Below, piece after piece: positions 35,734-44,512 of a DNA stretch of 64,000 nt (positions are counted from its first letter, which is position 1; each line of letters starts with the position of its first letter). The DNA is from Eubacterium sp. (GTDB taxonomy: Bacteria > Bacillota > Clostridia > Lachnospirales > Lachnospiraceae), in contig JAFRNE010000004.1 of assembly GCA_017430325.1 (NCBI GenBank), positions 124,001 through 188,000 on the forward strand. The letters run 5' to 3'. The position numbers and the translations under genes were made by a program. Below the pieces are notes generated by a model, which was not told the origin of the DNA, ran no database searches, and worked only from the letters and a program-made list of their open reading frames with translations.

Positions 35734-36489
35734 TTACAGCTCTATATCAAGCTCCACAGGACAATGATCCGAACCAAATACCTCCTGGTGGATCTTCGAA
35801 TCGATCACATTATCCTTTATATCCTCTGATACAAGGAAATAATCAATACGCCAGCCCACGTTTCTCTCGCGGGCCTTCATGCGGTATGACCACCATGAAT
35901 ACTCATCCTTTGCATCAGGGTATTTGTAACGGAAGGTATCGATAAAGCCCGAATCAAGCAGTTCAGTCATCTTAGCTCTCTCTTCATCCGAAAAGCCCGG
36001 ATTCATATGATTGGTATCAGGATTCTTCAGATCGATCTCCTGATGTGCAACATTCATATCTCCGCAGATGATGACCGGCTTGATCTTCTTCAGCTCGCAT
36101 ACATAATCCCGAAAATCATCCTCCCACTGCATTCTGTAATCCAGCCTCTTAAGCTCTGTCTGCGCATTCGGAACATAGACAGTTATGAAATAAAAGTCTC
36201 CCATATCAAGATTTATCAGTCTGCCCTCGTGGTCATGGATATCTATACCCATTCCCTTTTCAACTTCCACAGGCTCCTTCTTTGTAAATATAGCAGTGCC
36301 CGAATAGCCTTTCTTGTCTGCCGAGTACCAGTACTGGTGATAACCCGGCATATCCAGCTTCAACTGGCCTTCCTGCATCTTACTTTCCTGAATACAAAAG
36401 ATGTCTGCATCTATCTCATTAAAAAAGTCCATAAAGCCCTTGCCTGCACAGGCTCTTATTCCGTTAACATTCCACGATACAAATTTCAT
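35734..36489 (-). CDS. xth: exodeoxyribonuclease III / AP endonuclease
   Basis: This 251-residue enzyme of the endonuclease/exonuclease/phosphatase fold cuts DNA 5' to abasic sites in base excision repair. Signature regions are KFVSWNVNGIRAC at the start, the metal-binding Glu in IFCIQESKMQ near 34, ICGDMNVAH near 144 with the catalytic Asp and Asn, WRIDYFLVSE near 215 and GSDHCPVELD near 240 with catalytic Asp-His. Length and all motifs are normal for ExoA/Xth. A terminator of the upstream ldh gene lies before it. Confidence 0.96.
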   Translation of the reverse strand: MKFVSWNVNGIRACAGKGFMDFFNEIDADIFCIQESKMQEGQLKLDMPGYHQYWYSADKKGYSGTAIFTKKEPVEVEKGMGIDIHDHEGRLINLDMGDFYFITVYVPNAQTELKRLDYRMQWEDDFRDYVCELKKIKPVIICGDMNVAHQEIDLKNPDTNHMNPGFSDEERAKMTELLDSGFIDTFRYKYPDAKDEYSWWSYRMKARERNVGWRIDYFLVSEDIKDNVIDSKIHQEVFGSDHCPVELDIEL

Positions 36490-36510
36490 TTATTCTCCAA
36501 TCCTATATAT

Positions 36511-36545
36511 GAATAAACAACCACTGGATCAGCGGTTGCTTATTC
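36511..36545 (-). terminator. terminator of ldh
   Basis: GAATAA-CAACC-CTG and CAG-GGTTG-TTATTC pair across 36511-36545 with single mismatches, 24 bases after the ldh stop codon. The U-run is modest. Confidence 0.6.
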
Positions 36546-36568
36546 GGTTTCTTTATATTTTCAATTGA

Positions 36569-37588
36569 TTATTCTTCGTTTCCGTCTGCTCCGGATTCAA
36601 CCTCCGGCATTGAGAGGTCAAGTGAAGAAGCTATATCCTTAAGTGCCTGAGCTGATGCCATGAGCTTTGTGATCTCATCCTCATCAAGTGAGATTGGGAT
36701 CTTCTCCTCTACACCATCAGCACCAACTATAGTTGGCATTGAAAGGCAGATATCTCTGAGGCCGTACTGACCTTCCATAAGGCTTGAAACTGAGAGGATC
36801 GACTTCTCATCTCTTGCGATAACCTCGCAGATCCTTCTGACCGCCATTGCAACACCGTAGTAGGTTGCTTTCTTTCTCTCGATGATCTCGTAAGCACTGT
36901 TCTTAACCATTTCCTGAATATGTCTCTCGGACTCATCATGATTAAAGTGTCCTCTCATCTCGCAGAACTTTGAAAGAGGAACGCCCGAAACTGCTGCACT
37001 GCTCCATGCAGCAAGCTCGCTGTCGCCGTGCTCACCGATGATGAATGCATGAACTGTACGTGCATCAACATCAAGGTGCTCTGAAAGTCTTGACTTAAGT
37101 CTTGCTGTATCAAGAACTGTTCCTGAACCGATAACTCTGTGAACAGGGAAGCCTGAAAGCTTCTGAGCTACATATGTAAGGATATCAACAGGGTTTGAAA
37201 CTACAAGGATAACACCTTCGCATTTTCTTCTGCTGATCTCAGGAATGATAGTCTTGAAAATACCAACATTCTTCTGAACGAGCTGGAGTCTTGTCTCACC
37301 CGGCTTCTGAGCAGCACCTGCTGTAATGATTATGATCGATGCATCAACAATATCATCGTAATCACCTGCATATATCTTCATAGGCTTTACAAAAGGAACA
37401 CCATGGCTTATATCCATAGCCTCGCCCTCTGCTCTGCTGTGATCAACATCGATAAGAACGATCTCTGAAAAAAGGCCGCTCTCCATAAGCGCAAATGCTG
37501 TTGACGAACCAACAAAACCACAGCCTATGATAGCAACCTTTCTGATATCTACATTTTTCTCAAGATTTGACTGATGTAACTTTTCCAC
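36569..37588 (-). CDS. ldh: L-lactate dehydrogenase
   Basis: This 339-residue NAD-dependent enzyme reduces pyruvate to L-lactate in fermentation. The NAD fold begins KVAIIGCGFVGSSTAFALM, with Asp in VLIDVDHSRAEGEAMD selecting NAD. Catalytic residues are in IGEHGDSE (His near 195), the DTARLKSRL helix with the substrate Arg, and the flexible loop GAAQKPGETRLQL with Gln-Lys-Pro that favours pyruvate over oxaloacetate. Both ends carry short extensions, including an acidic Ser/Glu-rich tail. The start is GTG with AGGAGG eight bases upstream. It appears to be a single-gene unit. Confidence 0.95.
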   Translation of the reverse strand: MEKLHQSNLEKNVDIRKVAIIGCGFVGSSTAFALMESGLFSEIVLIDVDHSRAEGEAMDISHGVPFVKPMKIYAGDYDDIVDASIIIITAGAAQKPGETRLQLVQKNVGIFKTIIPEISRRKCEGVILVVSNPVDILTYVAQKLSGFPVHRVIGSGTVLDTARLKSRLSEHLDVDARTVHAFIIGEHGDSELAAWSSAAVSGVPLSKFCEMRGHFNHDESERHIQEMVKNSAYEIIERKKATYYGVAMAVRRICEVIARDEKSILSVSSLMEGQYGLRDICLSMPTIVGADGVEEKIPISLDEDEITKLMASAQALKDIASSLDLSMPEVESGADGNEE

Positions 37589-37620
37589 CCTTTTTACCTC
37601 CTCAGTATTTTATAATATCA

Positions 37621-37649
37621 GCGATCCGGATATTGATCATCCGGACCGC
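37621..37649. terminator. hairpin between lipoprotein gene and ldh
   Basis: GCG-TCCGGAT and ATCCGGA-CGC form a 10-bp stem with one mismatch around ATTGATC. The T-run (GTTTTTAC) lies on the plus strand, so on the minus strand, where the genes run, termination may be weaker. Confidence 0.55.
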
Positions 37650-37728
37650 GTTTTTACAATAGTCCCATCTTTTATATTTTAATATATTTTCGATATAATT
37701 TCCATCATTTTATATAGATGACGGAACA

Positions 37729-38490
37729 CTATTTGAACATAGCTATTATCTTATTAACGTCCTCTTCACTGTCAGCTTTGAATGTAAGAACACTGATGTA
37801 TCTTCCGTTGACAGCAGTTATCTGCTTTTCGTACACCACACTTCCTTCAACGCCGTCATCAGCCGCCTCAGTTGTATCCGATTCTTCGTCTGTACCGGTC
37901 TTCGTGGCATCACTCGCTGACGCATCAGGTGGTGCTATTGCAGAGATATTTATAGAAACTCGCTCTCTTCCACAGAAGCTTACAGTTCCGATCTCTGCCT
38001 TTACATCTGTATAGCCTGCCTGCTTCATGCTTTCAGCGGCCGCATTTAATCCTGACTCCGCATAATCCCTTTCGGAAAATGCGCCTGAACTGATAGTTCC
38101 GACCATAATACTTATGCTGCCTTTGCCATCATATCTGGCCGCTGCCATATCGAGAAGATAGCTCTCCTCAAGAACCAGCGCAACATTTTCATCTGTTGCC
38201 GCCCCGGCTTGGAAGGAATTGATCTCGTCAATCTCCTCATCATTATAGAGACGCCATTCATCATCAAAGGTGCAGGAATAGTTGAAAAACTTATTTGTAT
38301 AAGTCTGACCGTCAACCCTGCCTCTTGAATATGACTTTGTCATGTCGATCGGAACAACTTCTGATGTAACCTCAGTACTCTCTGTGGCTGTATCTGTATT
38401 TTCCTTTTTATCTTTTTTACCGCAGGCTGTGACTGCCAAAATCGCAGTGATAAGAAATACGCCTGTTACAAGACTTTTCCTACGAATCAT
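37729..38490 (-). CDS. predicted lipoprotein, unknown function (first of an adjacent pair)
   Basis: This 253-residue protein has signal peptide and lipobox ILAVTACGKK (Cys near 20), then a Lys/Thr/Glu-rich linker and a folded domain from about 60. A Thr/Asp/Glu-rich segment with ASASDATKTG interrupts the C-terminal third, and the end reads ISVLTFKADSEEDVNKIIAMF. The ATG at 38490 is preferred over an upstream start because GGGAG precedes it. The next gene encodes a lipoprotein of similar size and layout. No enzyme motif is seen, and no function is assigned. Confidence 0.75.
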   Translation of the reverse strand: MIRRKSLVTGVFLITAILAVTACGKKDKKENTDTATESTEVTSEVVPIDMTKSYSRGRVDGQTYTNKFFNYSCTFDDEWRLYNDEEIDEINSFQAGAATDENVALVLEESYLLDMAAARYDGKGSISIMVGTISSGAFSERDYAESGLNAAAESMKQAGYTDVKAEIGTVSFCGRERVSINISAIAPPDASASDATKTGTDEESDTTEAADDGVEGSVVYEKQITAVNGRYISVLTFKADSEEDVNKIIAMFK

Positions 38491-38523
38491 TATCGCTCCC
38501 TGCCTCTGCAAGATTTATGAAGC

Positions 38524-39234
38524 TTATTTTATAGCTGAAAACATCGCTTCAAGCATATCGATATTTTCGTTTGCTCCTATAGTAAATGAAATAAGGATGA
38601 TCAGACCTCTTTCCTTAATAGCATATCTTACCTGATCATAACCGCCCTCTGTTTCAGCCGGAATTACGATTGCATTGTAATTCTTATTCATGAAGTTGAT
38701 CTCTTTTACCTCACAGCCCTCGATCTGACCAGCTGCAACCTGCAGATAATACGCTGCAGTGGTATCCTTATTCAGCTCATTATTTACGTAATAATATGAA
38801 ATGATAATACTTGAACCGGTAGTCTTGTTGCCTGCTATCATGCATATGGACATATCCTTTTCATAAGGAGATGTCTCGCCTGACCAGAGATCCTGTATTT
38901 CCTTCTCTTCAACTCCTGCCGCAGCAGCAACGTCAGCCGCACTGTAAAGCTTCCATGAATATCCATTCACCTTTACTTTGAAGCCTGCAAGCTCATTATA
39001 ATATTCATTGCTCTTGTAATAACCCATAAGATTCTTTATGGCATCATTACCTGTTGCATCACTTCCGGTTGCAATAGGATCATTGATCGGATCCTGTGTA
39101 TCTCCTGTTGTAGGCTCAGTTGTATAACGTGTTGTTCCCTGAGTACCACTATCCTTATTGTCCTTCTTACCGCAGGCACCAAGTGATGCTGCAGCCATTA
39201 TTCCGGCCAATAAAACTAATATCTTCTTTTTCAC
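38524..39234 (-). CDS. predicted lipoprotein, unknown function (second of an adjacent pair)
   Basis: This 236-residue protein has lipobox ASLGACGKK (Cys near 21) and a Thr/Gly/Asp-rich linker before a folded domain from about 75. The start is GTG with GGAGG six bases upstream; the frame is open for eight more codons without a good site. The C-terminal pattern (strand, then IDMLEAMFSAIK) mirrors its neighbour's IIAMF ending, suggesting an old duplication. The 34-base gap to the other lipoprotein gene indicates one transcript. Function unknown. Confidence 0.75.
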   Translation of the reverse strand: MKKKILVLLAGIMAAASLGACGKKDNKDSGTQGTTRYTTEPTTGDTQDPINDPIATGSDATGNDAIKNLMGYYKSNEYYNELAGFKVKVNGYSWKLYSAADVAAAAGVEEKEIQDLWSGETSPYEKDMSICMIAGNKTTGSSIIISYYYVNNELNKDTTAAYYLQVAAGQIEGCEVKEINFMNKNYNAIVIPAETEGGYDQVRYAIKERGLIILISFTIGANENIDMLEAMFSAIK

Positions 39235-39273
39235 AATATTCCTCCAGAATAAATACACATTTAAGTGTAAAAA

Positions 39274-39301
39274 AGCCCGACATAGATAACTATATCGGGC
39301 T
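39274..39301 (-). terminator. terminator of the htrA-tgt-yajC operon
   Basis: AGCCCGA (39274-39280) and TCGGGCT (39295-39301) pair perfectly, with weaker pairing inside the loop, followed on the minus strand by TTTTTT. It is 11 bases after yajC. Confidence 0.85.
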
Positions 39302-39311
39302 ATGGATTCCT

Positions 39312-39704
39312 TTATTTATCACTCTGCTCGTCGTCTTTGATCTCAGCAGTTCCGGCCTTCTCTACCTCAGCGATTGCCCTCTTATGCATAGGAATTCTAC
39401 AGTTCTTATTGTTACCGAACTCAACGATAACTGTTGTATCATCTACTACGTCAAGGATTGTTCCATAGAAACCGCTTGATGTCATAATGTTATCACCAGG
39501 CTCTATAGAGTTCATAACCTCTTCCTGCTTTCTATTCTGCTTCTTCTGTGGTCTTATAAGCAGAAAATACATAAGAGCGATGAAGAATGCAAGGTAAAGA
39601 ACGATACCCATTACTCCAAATCCGCCGGTGTTTCCTTTTTTTGTTGCCTCTGTTGCAGCTTCTGTTGCAGTCTCTGCAAGTACTACCGAAAAACTACTAA
39701 ACAT
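39312..39704 (-). CDS. yajC: preprotein translocase subunit YajC
   Basis: This 130-residue protein has one membrane helix (about 28-48) followed by LIRPQKKQNRKQEEVMNSI, the diagnostic YajC motif, and a small beta-barrel domain (GDNIMTSSGFYGTILDVVDD). YajC joins SecDF at the Sec translocon. The N-terminus before the helix has Ala/Thr/Glu repeats. It follows tgt by 18 bases, the same tgt-yajC order found in many bacteria, although secD and secF are not adjacent here. Confidence 0.95.
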   Translation of the reverse strand: MFSSFSVVLAETATEAATEATKKGNTGGFGVMGIVLYLAFFIALMYFLLIRPQKKQNRKQEEVMNSIEPGDNIMTSSGFYGTILDVVDDTTVIVEFGNNKNCRIPMHKRAIAEVEKAGTAEIKDDEQSDK

Positions 39705-39722
39705 TTTTAAACTCCTCTTTCT

Positions 39723-40853
39723 TTATTTATTCTCTTCAAAGCCCTGAAGCCTCATCTTTTTATACTCACTGAAACGATGCTCTTCTATAGCTTCGCGAAT
39801 TTCTCTCATCATATTATTATAAAACCATAAATTATGCAAGACACAAAATCTCATACCAAGCATTTCATCAGCCTTCATAAGATGTCTGATATATGCTCTG
39901 GTATATCTCTTACATACCGGACAGCCGCAATCCTCTGCTATCGGAGTATCATCAAGCTCGTATTTTTTATTCTTGATGTTCAGCTTTCCGCGGTTTGTAT
40001 ATACCTGACCGTGACGTCCGTTTCTTGATGGATATACGCAGTCGAAGAAATCTATTCCTCTGTCTACCGCTTCAAGTATATTTGCAGGTGTTCCGACCCC
40101 CATAAGATAGGTCGGCTTTTCCTTCGGAAGGTGAGGTACTGTCACATCGAGAATATGGTACATTTCCTCATGGCTCTCACCAACCGCAAGACCCCCAACG
40201 GCATATCCCGGAAGATCAAGCTCAGTGATCCTCTTCGCATGGTCGATACGTATGTCATCGATAACGCCGCCCTGATTGATACCGAAAAGGTACTGCTCTT
40301 TGTTTATTGTATCATCCATGCTGTTAAGCTCGTTCAGTCTGTTCCTGCATCTGATAAGCCATCTGTAGGTACGCTCGACCGACTTCTCGATATAGCTTCT
40401 CTCAGCCTTGGCCGGCGGACATTCGTCAAATGCCATTGCGATGGTCGACGCAAGATTAGACTGTATATTCATGCTTTCTTCAGGTCCCATGAATATCTTT
40501 CTTCCGTCAACATGCGAATTGAAGGTTACGCCTTCCTCTTTGATATTTCTCAGCTTTGCAAGAGAATACACCTGAAATCCGCCCGAATCTGTAAGTATCG
40601 GCTTCTTCCAGTCAGTAAAGCGGTGCAGTCCACCCAGCTTTTTCACTATCTCATCTCCCGGTCTGACGTGAAGATGATAGGTGTTGCACAGCATTACTTC
40701 TGTATTTATTTCCTCTAAATCAGAGGTAGCCACGGCACCTTTGATTGCCGCGGCTGTCCCTACATTCATAAATACCGGAGTCTGTATGTCTCCGTGAGGC
40801 GTTGAAAATACACCTCGTTTTGCTCTTCCATCTATTGTTATAAGTTTATACAT
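39723..40853 (-). CDS. tgt: queuine tRNA-ribosyltransferase (tRNA-guanine transglycosylase)
   Basis: This 376-residue enzyme exchanges guanine 34 of GUN-anticodon tRNAs for a queuosine precursor. Landmarks are TPVFMNVGTAAAIKG near 28, catalytic-site GGFQVYSLAKLRNI near 93, IAMAFDECPP near 143, the nucleophile Asp in GIDFFDCVYPSRNGRHG near 265, and the zinc site C-x-C-x2-C (CGCPVCKRY) with His near 350. The start is ATG 40853, two bases past the htrA stop, so it is probably translated by coupling. It forms an operon with htrA upstream and yajC downstream. Confidence 0.96.
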   Translation of the reverse strand: MYKLITIDGRAKRGVFSTPHGDIQTPVFMNVGTAAAIKGAVATSDLEEINTEVMLCNTYHLHVRPGDEIVKKLGGLHRFTDWKKPILTDSGGFQVYSLAKLRNIKEEGVTFNSHVDGRKIFMGPEESMNIQSNLASTIAMAFDECPPAKAERSYIEKSVERTYRWLIRCRNRLNELNSMDDTINKEQYLFGINQGGVIDDIRIDHAKRITELDLPGYAVGGLAVGESHEEMYHILDVTVPHLPKEKPTYLMGVGTPANILEAVDRGIDFFDCVYPSRNGRHGQVYTNRGKLNIKNKKYELDDTPIAEDCGCPVCKRYTRAYIRHLMKADEMLGMRFCVLHNLWFYNNMMREIREAIEEHRFSEYKKMRLQGFEENK

Positions 40854-40855
40854 TA

Positions 40856-42532
40856 TCAATCACTTGTTACCGAGAAGCCAAGCTCAGCTTCCAGTTCAAC
40901 TTTCCTATAATTGCCTCTGTCATCTGCTCGATATACAGTGATCTTAACTTTATCACCGTCATTTCTTTTCTCGATCATTTCAAAAAGCTCGTCTATAGTA
41001 TAAACAGACTTGCCATCAAATTCAACAATAATATCACCTGTATGGATACCGGCCATATTTGCAGGAGAGCTGCTCTCTACGGTCTTAACATATATTCCCT
41101 CAGGGAATCCATAGATCTGAGCGTATTCTTTGCTGATATCCGCGCCTGTGATGCCAAGATAGGTCTTGCCGTTCTTGCCTTCTATTATGTTTTCAATGAT
41201 CGACATAGCTCTGTTACTTGGAATGGAGAAGCCCATTCCTTCAACCTTACTGTCAACGTACTTGATCGAGTTTACACCGATGACCTGTCCGCTTGAGTTG
41301 ATAAGTGCGCCGCCGCTGTTACCCGGATTGATCGCTGCATCTGTCTGGATGTAGCTGCCTGAGCCGCCCTGGATCTGTCTGTCAAGAGCACTGATATAAC
41401 CAACTGTAACCGACTGTCCGTAACCAAGAGCATTTCCTATTGCTATAACCGGCTCACCTACTACAAGGTCGTCTGAATCACCAACGGCTGCTATCTTGAT
41501 CGCTGAAGCTGTTGAATCCTTAAGGTCCTTAAAATCAACTGTTACTACTGCTATATCATTTGTTGCATCGTAGCCCTTGATCCTTGCCTTAACGATCTCG
41601 CCGTCGCAGAAGCCCACATTGATCTCTGTAGCGCCTTCAATAACGTGATAATTGGTTGCGATGTAAAGCTGTTCATCATTTTTACCGATTATTATTCCTG
41701 AACCTGCGCCGGTTGATTCCTGCTCAAATTCCTGGAAATAATACTGATAGGTAGTAGTGACTGTTGTTGTGATGGATACGATGGATGGCTGAACGTCAGC
41801 TGCTATCTTCGCAACATCGTAATTCATCGATCCGGCAGTTCCGCTTATATCAGATACCGGCTGAGCCAAGATTGCATCTGCCTTTGCTGAAGAGCTTACT
41901 TCTGTTCCGCTACCGCTGTTATTACTGTTTCCACCGAGAAGCTTATTTACTCCGAAGAATGCTCCGCCTGAAACTGCTCCAAATACAAGAGCTGCCGCCG
42001 TAAGCTTTAGGAAGCCCAGCTTCTTTTTCTTCTGTACTGTAACAGGCTTTTTCTCTTCCTGCTTTACTTCAGCCTCAGCAGCGGTCTTTACCTCCGGCTT
42101 TACTCCAGGCCCGTTATTTACTGCTGACTTAAATGGTCTGTATTCGCCTATCCGTCCTCTTCCGTATGCTGGATTGAAGCTGTTCTGTGCCGGAGCAAAC
42201 CTGCTGTCATCGTTCTGACTGCTGTTCATACCAACCGTCTGAGTGTCCTGTGACAGCTGTCCGGACATCGTCTGATTCTGCTGTACCGGCATATTCAGAT
42301 TGTTCATCTGCACCGGCTGACCTGCCTCAGCAGGGATCTGTGTTCTCTGTCTATTTGACAGATCAAGATATACACCACTCTGATCTGTGCTCTTTGTCCC
42401 TTCGTAATAGTCTCTGCCACTGTATTTATCAGAGAAATCCGTCTGCGGCGAGTTGTTATATTTCAGACCTGATGTATTGGTAGAAAAGATATTATTATTG
42501 TCTGTATTTCCATAAAACCTTTTTTCTTCCAA
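40856..42532 (-). CDS. HtrA/DegP-type membrane-anchored serine protease
   Basis: This 558-residue protein has a long Asn/Gln/Ser-rich cytoplasmic part (1-165), one membrane helix (about 172-196) and an extracellular trypsin-like protease with His296 (NYHVIEG), Asp326 (ATNDIAVV) and Ser406 (NPGNSGGAL). One PDZ domain (about 450-550, GIHTGDIIVEFDGKSV) follows. This is the usual Gram-positive HtrA layout, for protein quality control at the membrane. The 165-residue disordered N-terminus is long for the family. The start is TTG with AAGGAG ten bases upstream. It overlaps closely with tgt. Confidence 0.95.
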   Translation of the reverse strand: MEEKRFYGNTDNNNIFSTNTSGLKYNNSPQTDFSDKYSGRDYYEGTKSTDQSGVYLDLSNRQRTQIPAEAGQPVQMNNLNMPVQQNQTMSGQLSQDTQTVGMNSSQNDDSRFAPAQNSFNPAYGRGRIGEYRPFKSAVNNGPGVKPEVKTAAEAEVKQEEKKPVTVQKKKKLGFLKLTAAALVFGAVSGGAFFGVNKLLGGNSNNSGSGTEVSSSAKADAILAQPVSDISGTAGSMNYDVAKIAADVQPSIVSITTTVTTTYQYYFQEFEQESTGAGSGIIIGKNDEQLYIATNYHVIEGATEINVGFCDGEIVKARIKGYDATNDIAVVTVDFKDLKDSTASAIKIAAVGDSDDLVVGEPVIAIGNALGYGQSVTVGYISALDRQIQGGSGSYIQTDAAINPGNSGGALINSSGQVIGVNSIKYVDSKVEGMGFSIPSNRAMSIIENIIEGKNGKTYLGITGADISKEYAQIYGFPEGIYVKTVESSSPANMAGIHTGDIIVEFDGKSVYTIDELFEMIEKRNDGDKVKITVYRADDRGNYRKVELEAELGFSVTSD

Positions 42533-42647
42533 AACAAATCATCTCCTTATCTTTGATCTGAGTTTAATATAACACTCAAATGTGTCTATTCTGTGTAATC
42601 CGTGTTTTTATTTTTTGAACACTTGATGATCAAACAGCGAATTTTAC

Positions 42648-42676
42648 TTGCTTATAGTATGAATACAATATAAAAT
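42648..42676 (+). promoter_or_regulatory. promoter of the ABC exporter operon
   Basis: TTGCTT (42648-42653), 17 bp, TAAAAT (42671-42676), about 48 bases before the ATG of the ATPase gene. Confidence 0.55.
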
Positions 42677-42724
42677 ACTTTTTGGTAAATCATTAATCTC
42701 TAATAAGTAATAAGAGGTATCATA

Positions 42725-43411
42725 ATGCTAAAGATTGATAAGCTGTCACTCAGCTACAAAAATAAAAAGGTAATAAACGAGGCAACATTTGAGGTCGACT
42801 ACGGAACCATCATCGGTCTTCTCGGTGCGAACGGTTCAGGTAAATCAACTCTGCTTTCTGCCATCGCAGGTGTAAAGGAACCGGACAGCGGCGATATTAT
42901 ACTTGACGACTTAAGCCAGAGTCAGAATCCGTCTGCATACCGTAAGAATTTCGGTTATGTTACTCAGGAGAATCCGCTTATTCCGGAGCTTACTGCGGTT
43001 GATAACCTGAAGATCTGGACTCCGATGAATACAGCCCAGATCAAAGAGACCTTAGCCTCTCTTCCGCTTTCAAGACTCGGTGTTTCAGAATTCGCGGATG
43101 TAAAGGTTAAGAGTATGTCCGGCGGTATGAAGAAGCGTCTGGCTCTTACTTCTATTCTTATGAATAAGCCTATGGTTCTTCTGATGGATGAGCCTTTCTC
43201 GGCTCTCGACATGGTTGCGCGTCATGATATTCTGGAATATGTTATTTCCTTCAGGCAGGCAGGTGGTATAGTTATCATCGCTTCCCACGAGGAGAATGCC
43301 CTTAAGGCCTGCGACAGAGTATTCCTGATCGATAACGGCAATGTAACACCTATTGATAACGCTAGCGACACAAGCTTCGTAGATATTTTAAGAAAGAGTT
43401 CAGCAAAATGA
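42725..43411 (+). CDS. ABC transporter ATP-binding protein
   Basis: This 228-residue ATPase has Walker A LGANGSGKST near 36, Q-loop YVTQENP near 83, signature MSGGMKKRLALTS near 133, Walker B VLLMDEPFSALD near 155 and switch His in IIASHEENAL near 190. It is short, as in ABC-2 type exporters. The stop overlaps the next gene's start by four bases, so it forms one operon with the two permeases that follow, giving a complete ATPase plus heterodimeric permease. Confidence 0.92.
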   Translation: MLKIDKLSLSYKNKKVINEATFEVDYGTIIGLLGANGSGKSTLLSAIAGVKEPDSGDIILDDLSQSQNPSAYRKNFGYVTQENPLIPELTAVDNLKIWTPMNTAQIKETLASLPLSRLGVSEFADVKVKSMSGGMKKRLALTSILMNKPMVLLMDEPFSALDMVARHDILEYVISFRQAGGIVIIASHEENALKACDRVFLIDNGNVTPIDNASDTSFVDILRKSSAK

Positions 43412-44511
43412 AAAGCAGCTTTATGCGCCTCTGGCGTGCCGATACAAAAAGAGCTTCCAGACTCATTCCAAGTGTATTTATAACTGCTCTTATCTTCGCT
43501 CTCACGGCGGGGCTTCTTCTTGTGTATTCAGAGGACCTGATCTACAGCAAGGAATCCTTCGCTGCAGTATCTGTCGGTATGTATATGCCTGAACAGAGCT
43601 CTGAAAATGATTCAGCCATGAACTTTGCGAAGAATATGGACAGTATCAAGGAATCTGCTGAAATAGTCGAGGTAAAAAGCCTCGAGGAAGGTAAGCAGCT
43701 TGTCAAGGACGGCGAGATCACCGCTCTTATCATCTTCCCTGAGAATTTCATAAACAGTCTCTATGGCGGAGATGCCGAGCCTATCAAGGTTCTCTTCAAC
43801 GAAAATATGTCTCTTGAAGAGCATCTTGTTAACGATATGATCTATCTTGCATCGGAAATACTGGGTGTGGCACAGACCGCCTATCGTTATTACAGTATCA
43901 TCCTCAAGGATGTTTCCGCTGATGATAGCTTAAGAGGCAAACTGACAGACGATCTTGATAACAGAAACCTCTCTTATGTTGCTTCAAGAAATCTTCTTTT
44001 TGATATTCAGAATATCAATTCATCAACCTCGCATAATCTGCGCGAAACACTTACAGCTTCTTTTATATTTATCATTCTGATGCTGATGTGTTTCCAGATC
44101 ACAGGCTTCTATAAGAGCTATAATACAGCCTTCATGATGCGTCAGATCAAAGAAGGCGGCGGTGCAGTTTCAATGTTCTTCTCGAGACTGCTTTCAGGTT
44201 CGATGATACTTTATAACGTATATCTTCTGATCTTTGTTCTGCTGCTGGTTGCAGGAACAAAACCAAACTTCCTGTCACTTATAACAATGATACCTGTTGT
44301 GGTGCTCTCTGCAGCGATCACGCTTTTTGCTTCCATGCTGTTCAAGTCAGAGCATCTTGCAAACGGCGCGTTATTTATACTTACGATACTTGTAGTTTAT
44401 CTCGCAGGCGGACTTATACCACTGATACTTATGCCTAAGTTCCTTCAGACTGCGGCAGCGGCAAATCCGTTCACTTATCTGCTGAAATATATTTTATGGA
44501 GTGTTTACTAA
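43408..44511 (+). CDS. ABC-2 type transporter permease, subunit 1
   Basis: This 367-residue membrane protein has one N-terminal helix (about 20-40), a large extracytoplasmic domain (about 45-205) and five or six helices in the C-terminal half. This is the ABC-2/YhgE-like layout used for export of peptides, lipids or drugs. The extracytoplasmic KEGKQLVKDGEITALIIFPENF-like region (split around residue 95) is the typical fold of this class. It pairs with the next permease, which has the same topology. Substrate unknown. Confidence 0.88.
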   Translation: MKSSFMRLWRADTKRASRLIPSVFITALIFALTAGLLLVYSEDLIYSKESFAAVSVGMYMPEQSSENDSAMNFAKNMDSIKESAEIVEVKSLEEGKQLVKDGEITALIIFPENFINSLYGGDAEPIKVLFNENMSLEEHLVNDMIYLASEILGVAQTAYRYYSIILKDVSADDSLRGKLTDDLDNRNLSYVASRNLLFDIQNINSSTSHNLRETLTASFIFIILMLMCFQITGFYKSYNTAFMMRQIKEGGGAVSMFFSRLLSGSMILYNVYLLIFVLLLVAGTKPNFLSLITMIPVVVLSAAITLFASMLFKSEHLANGALFILTILVVYLAGGLIPLILMPKFLQTAAAANPFTYLLKYILWSVY

Positions 44512-44512
44512 G

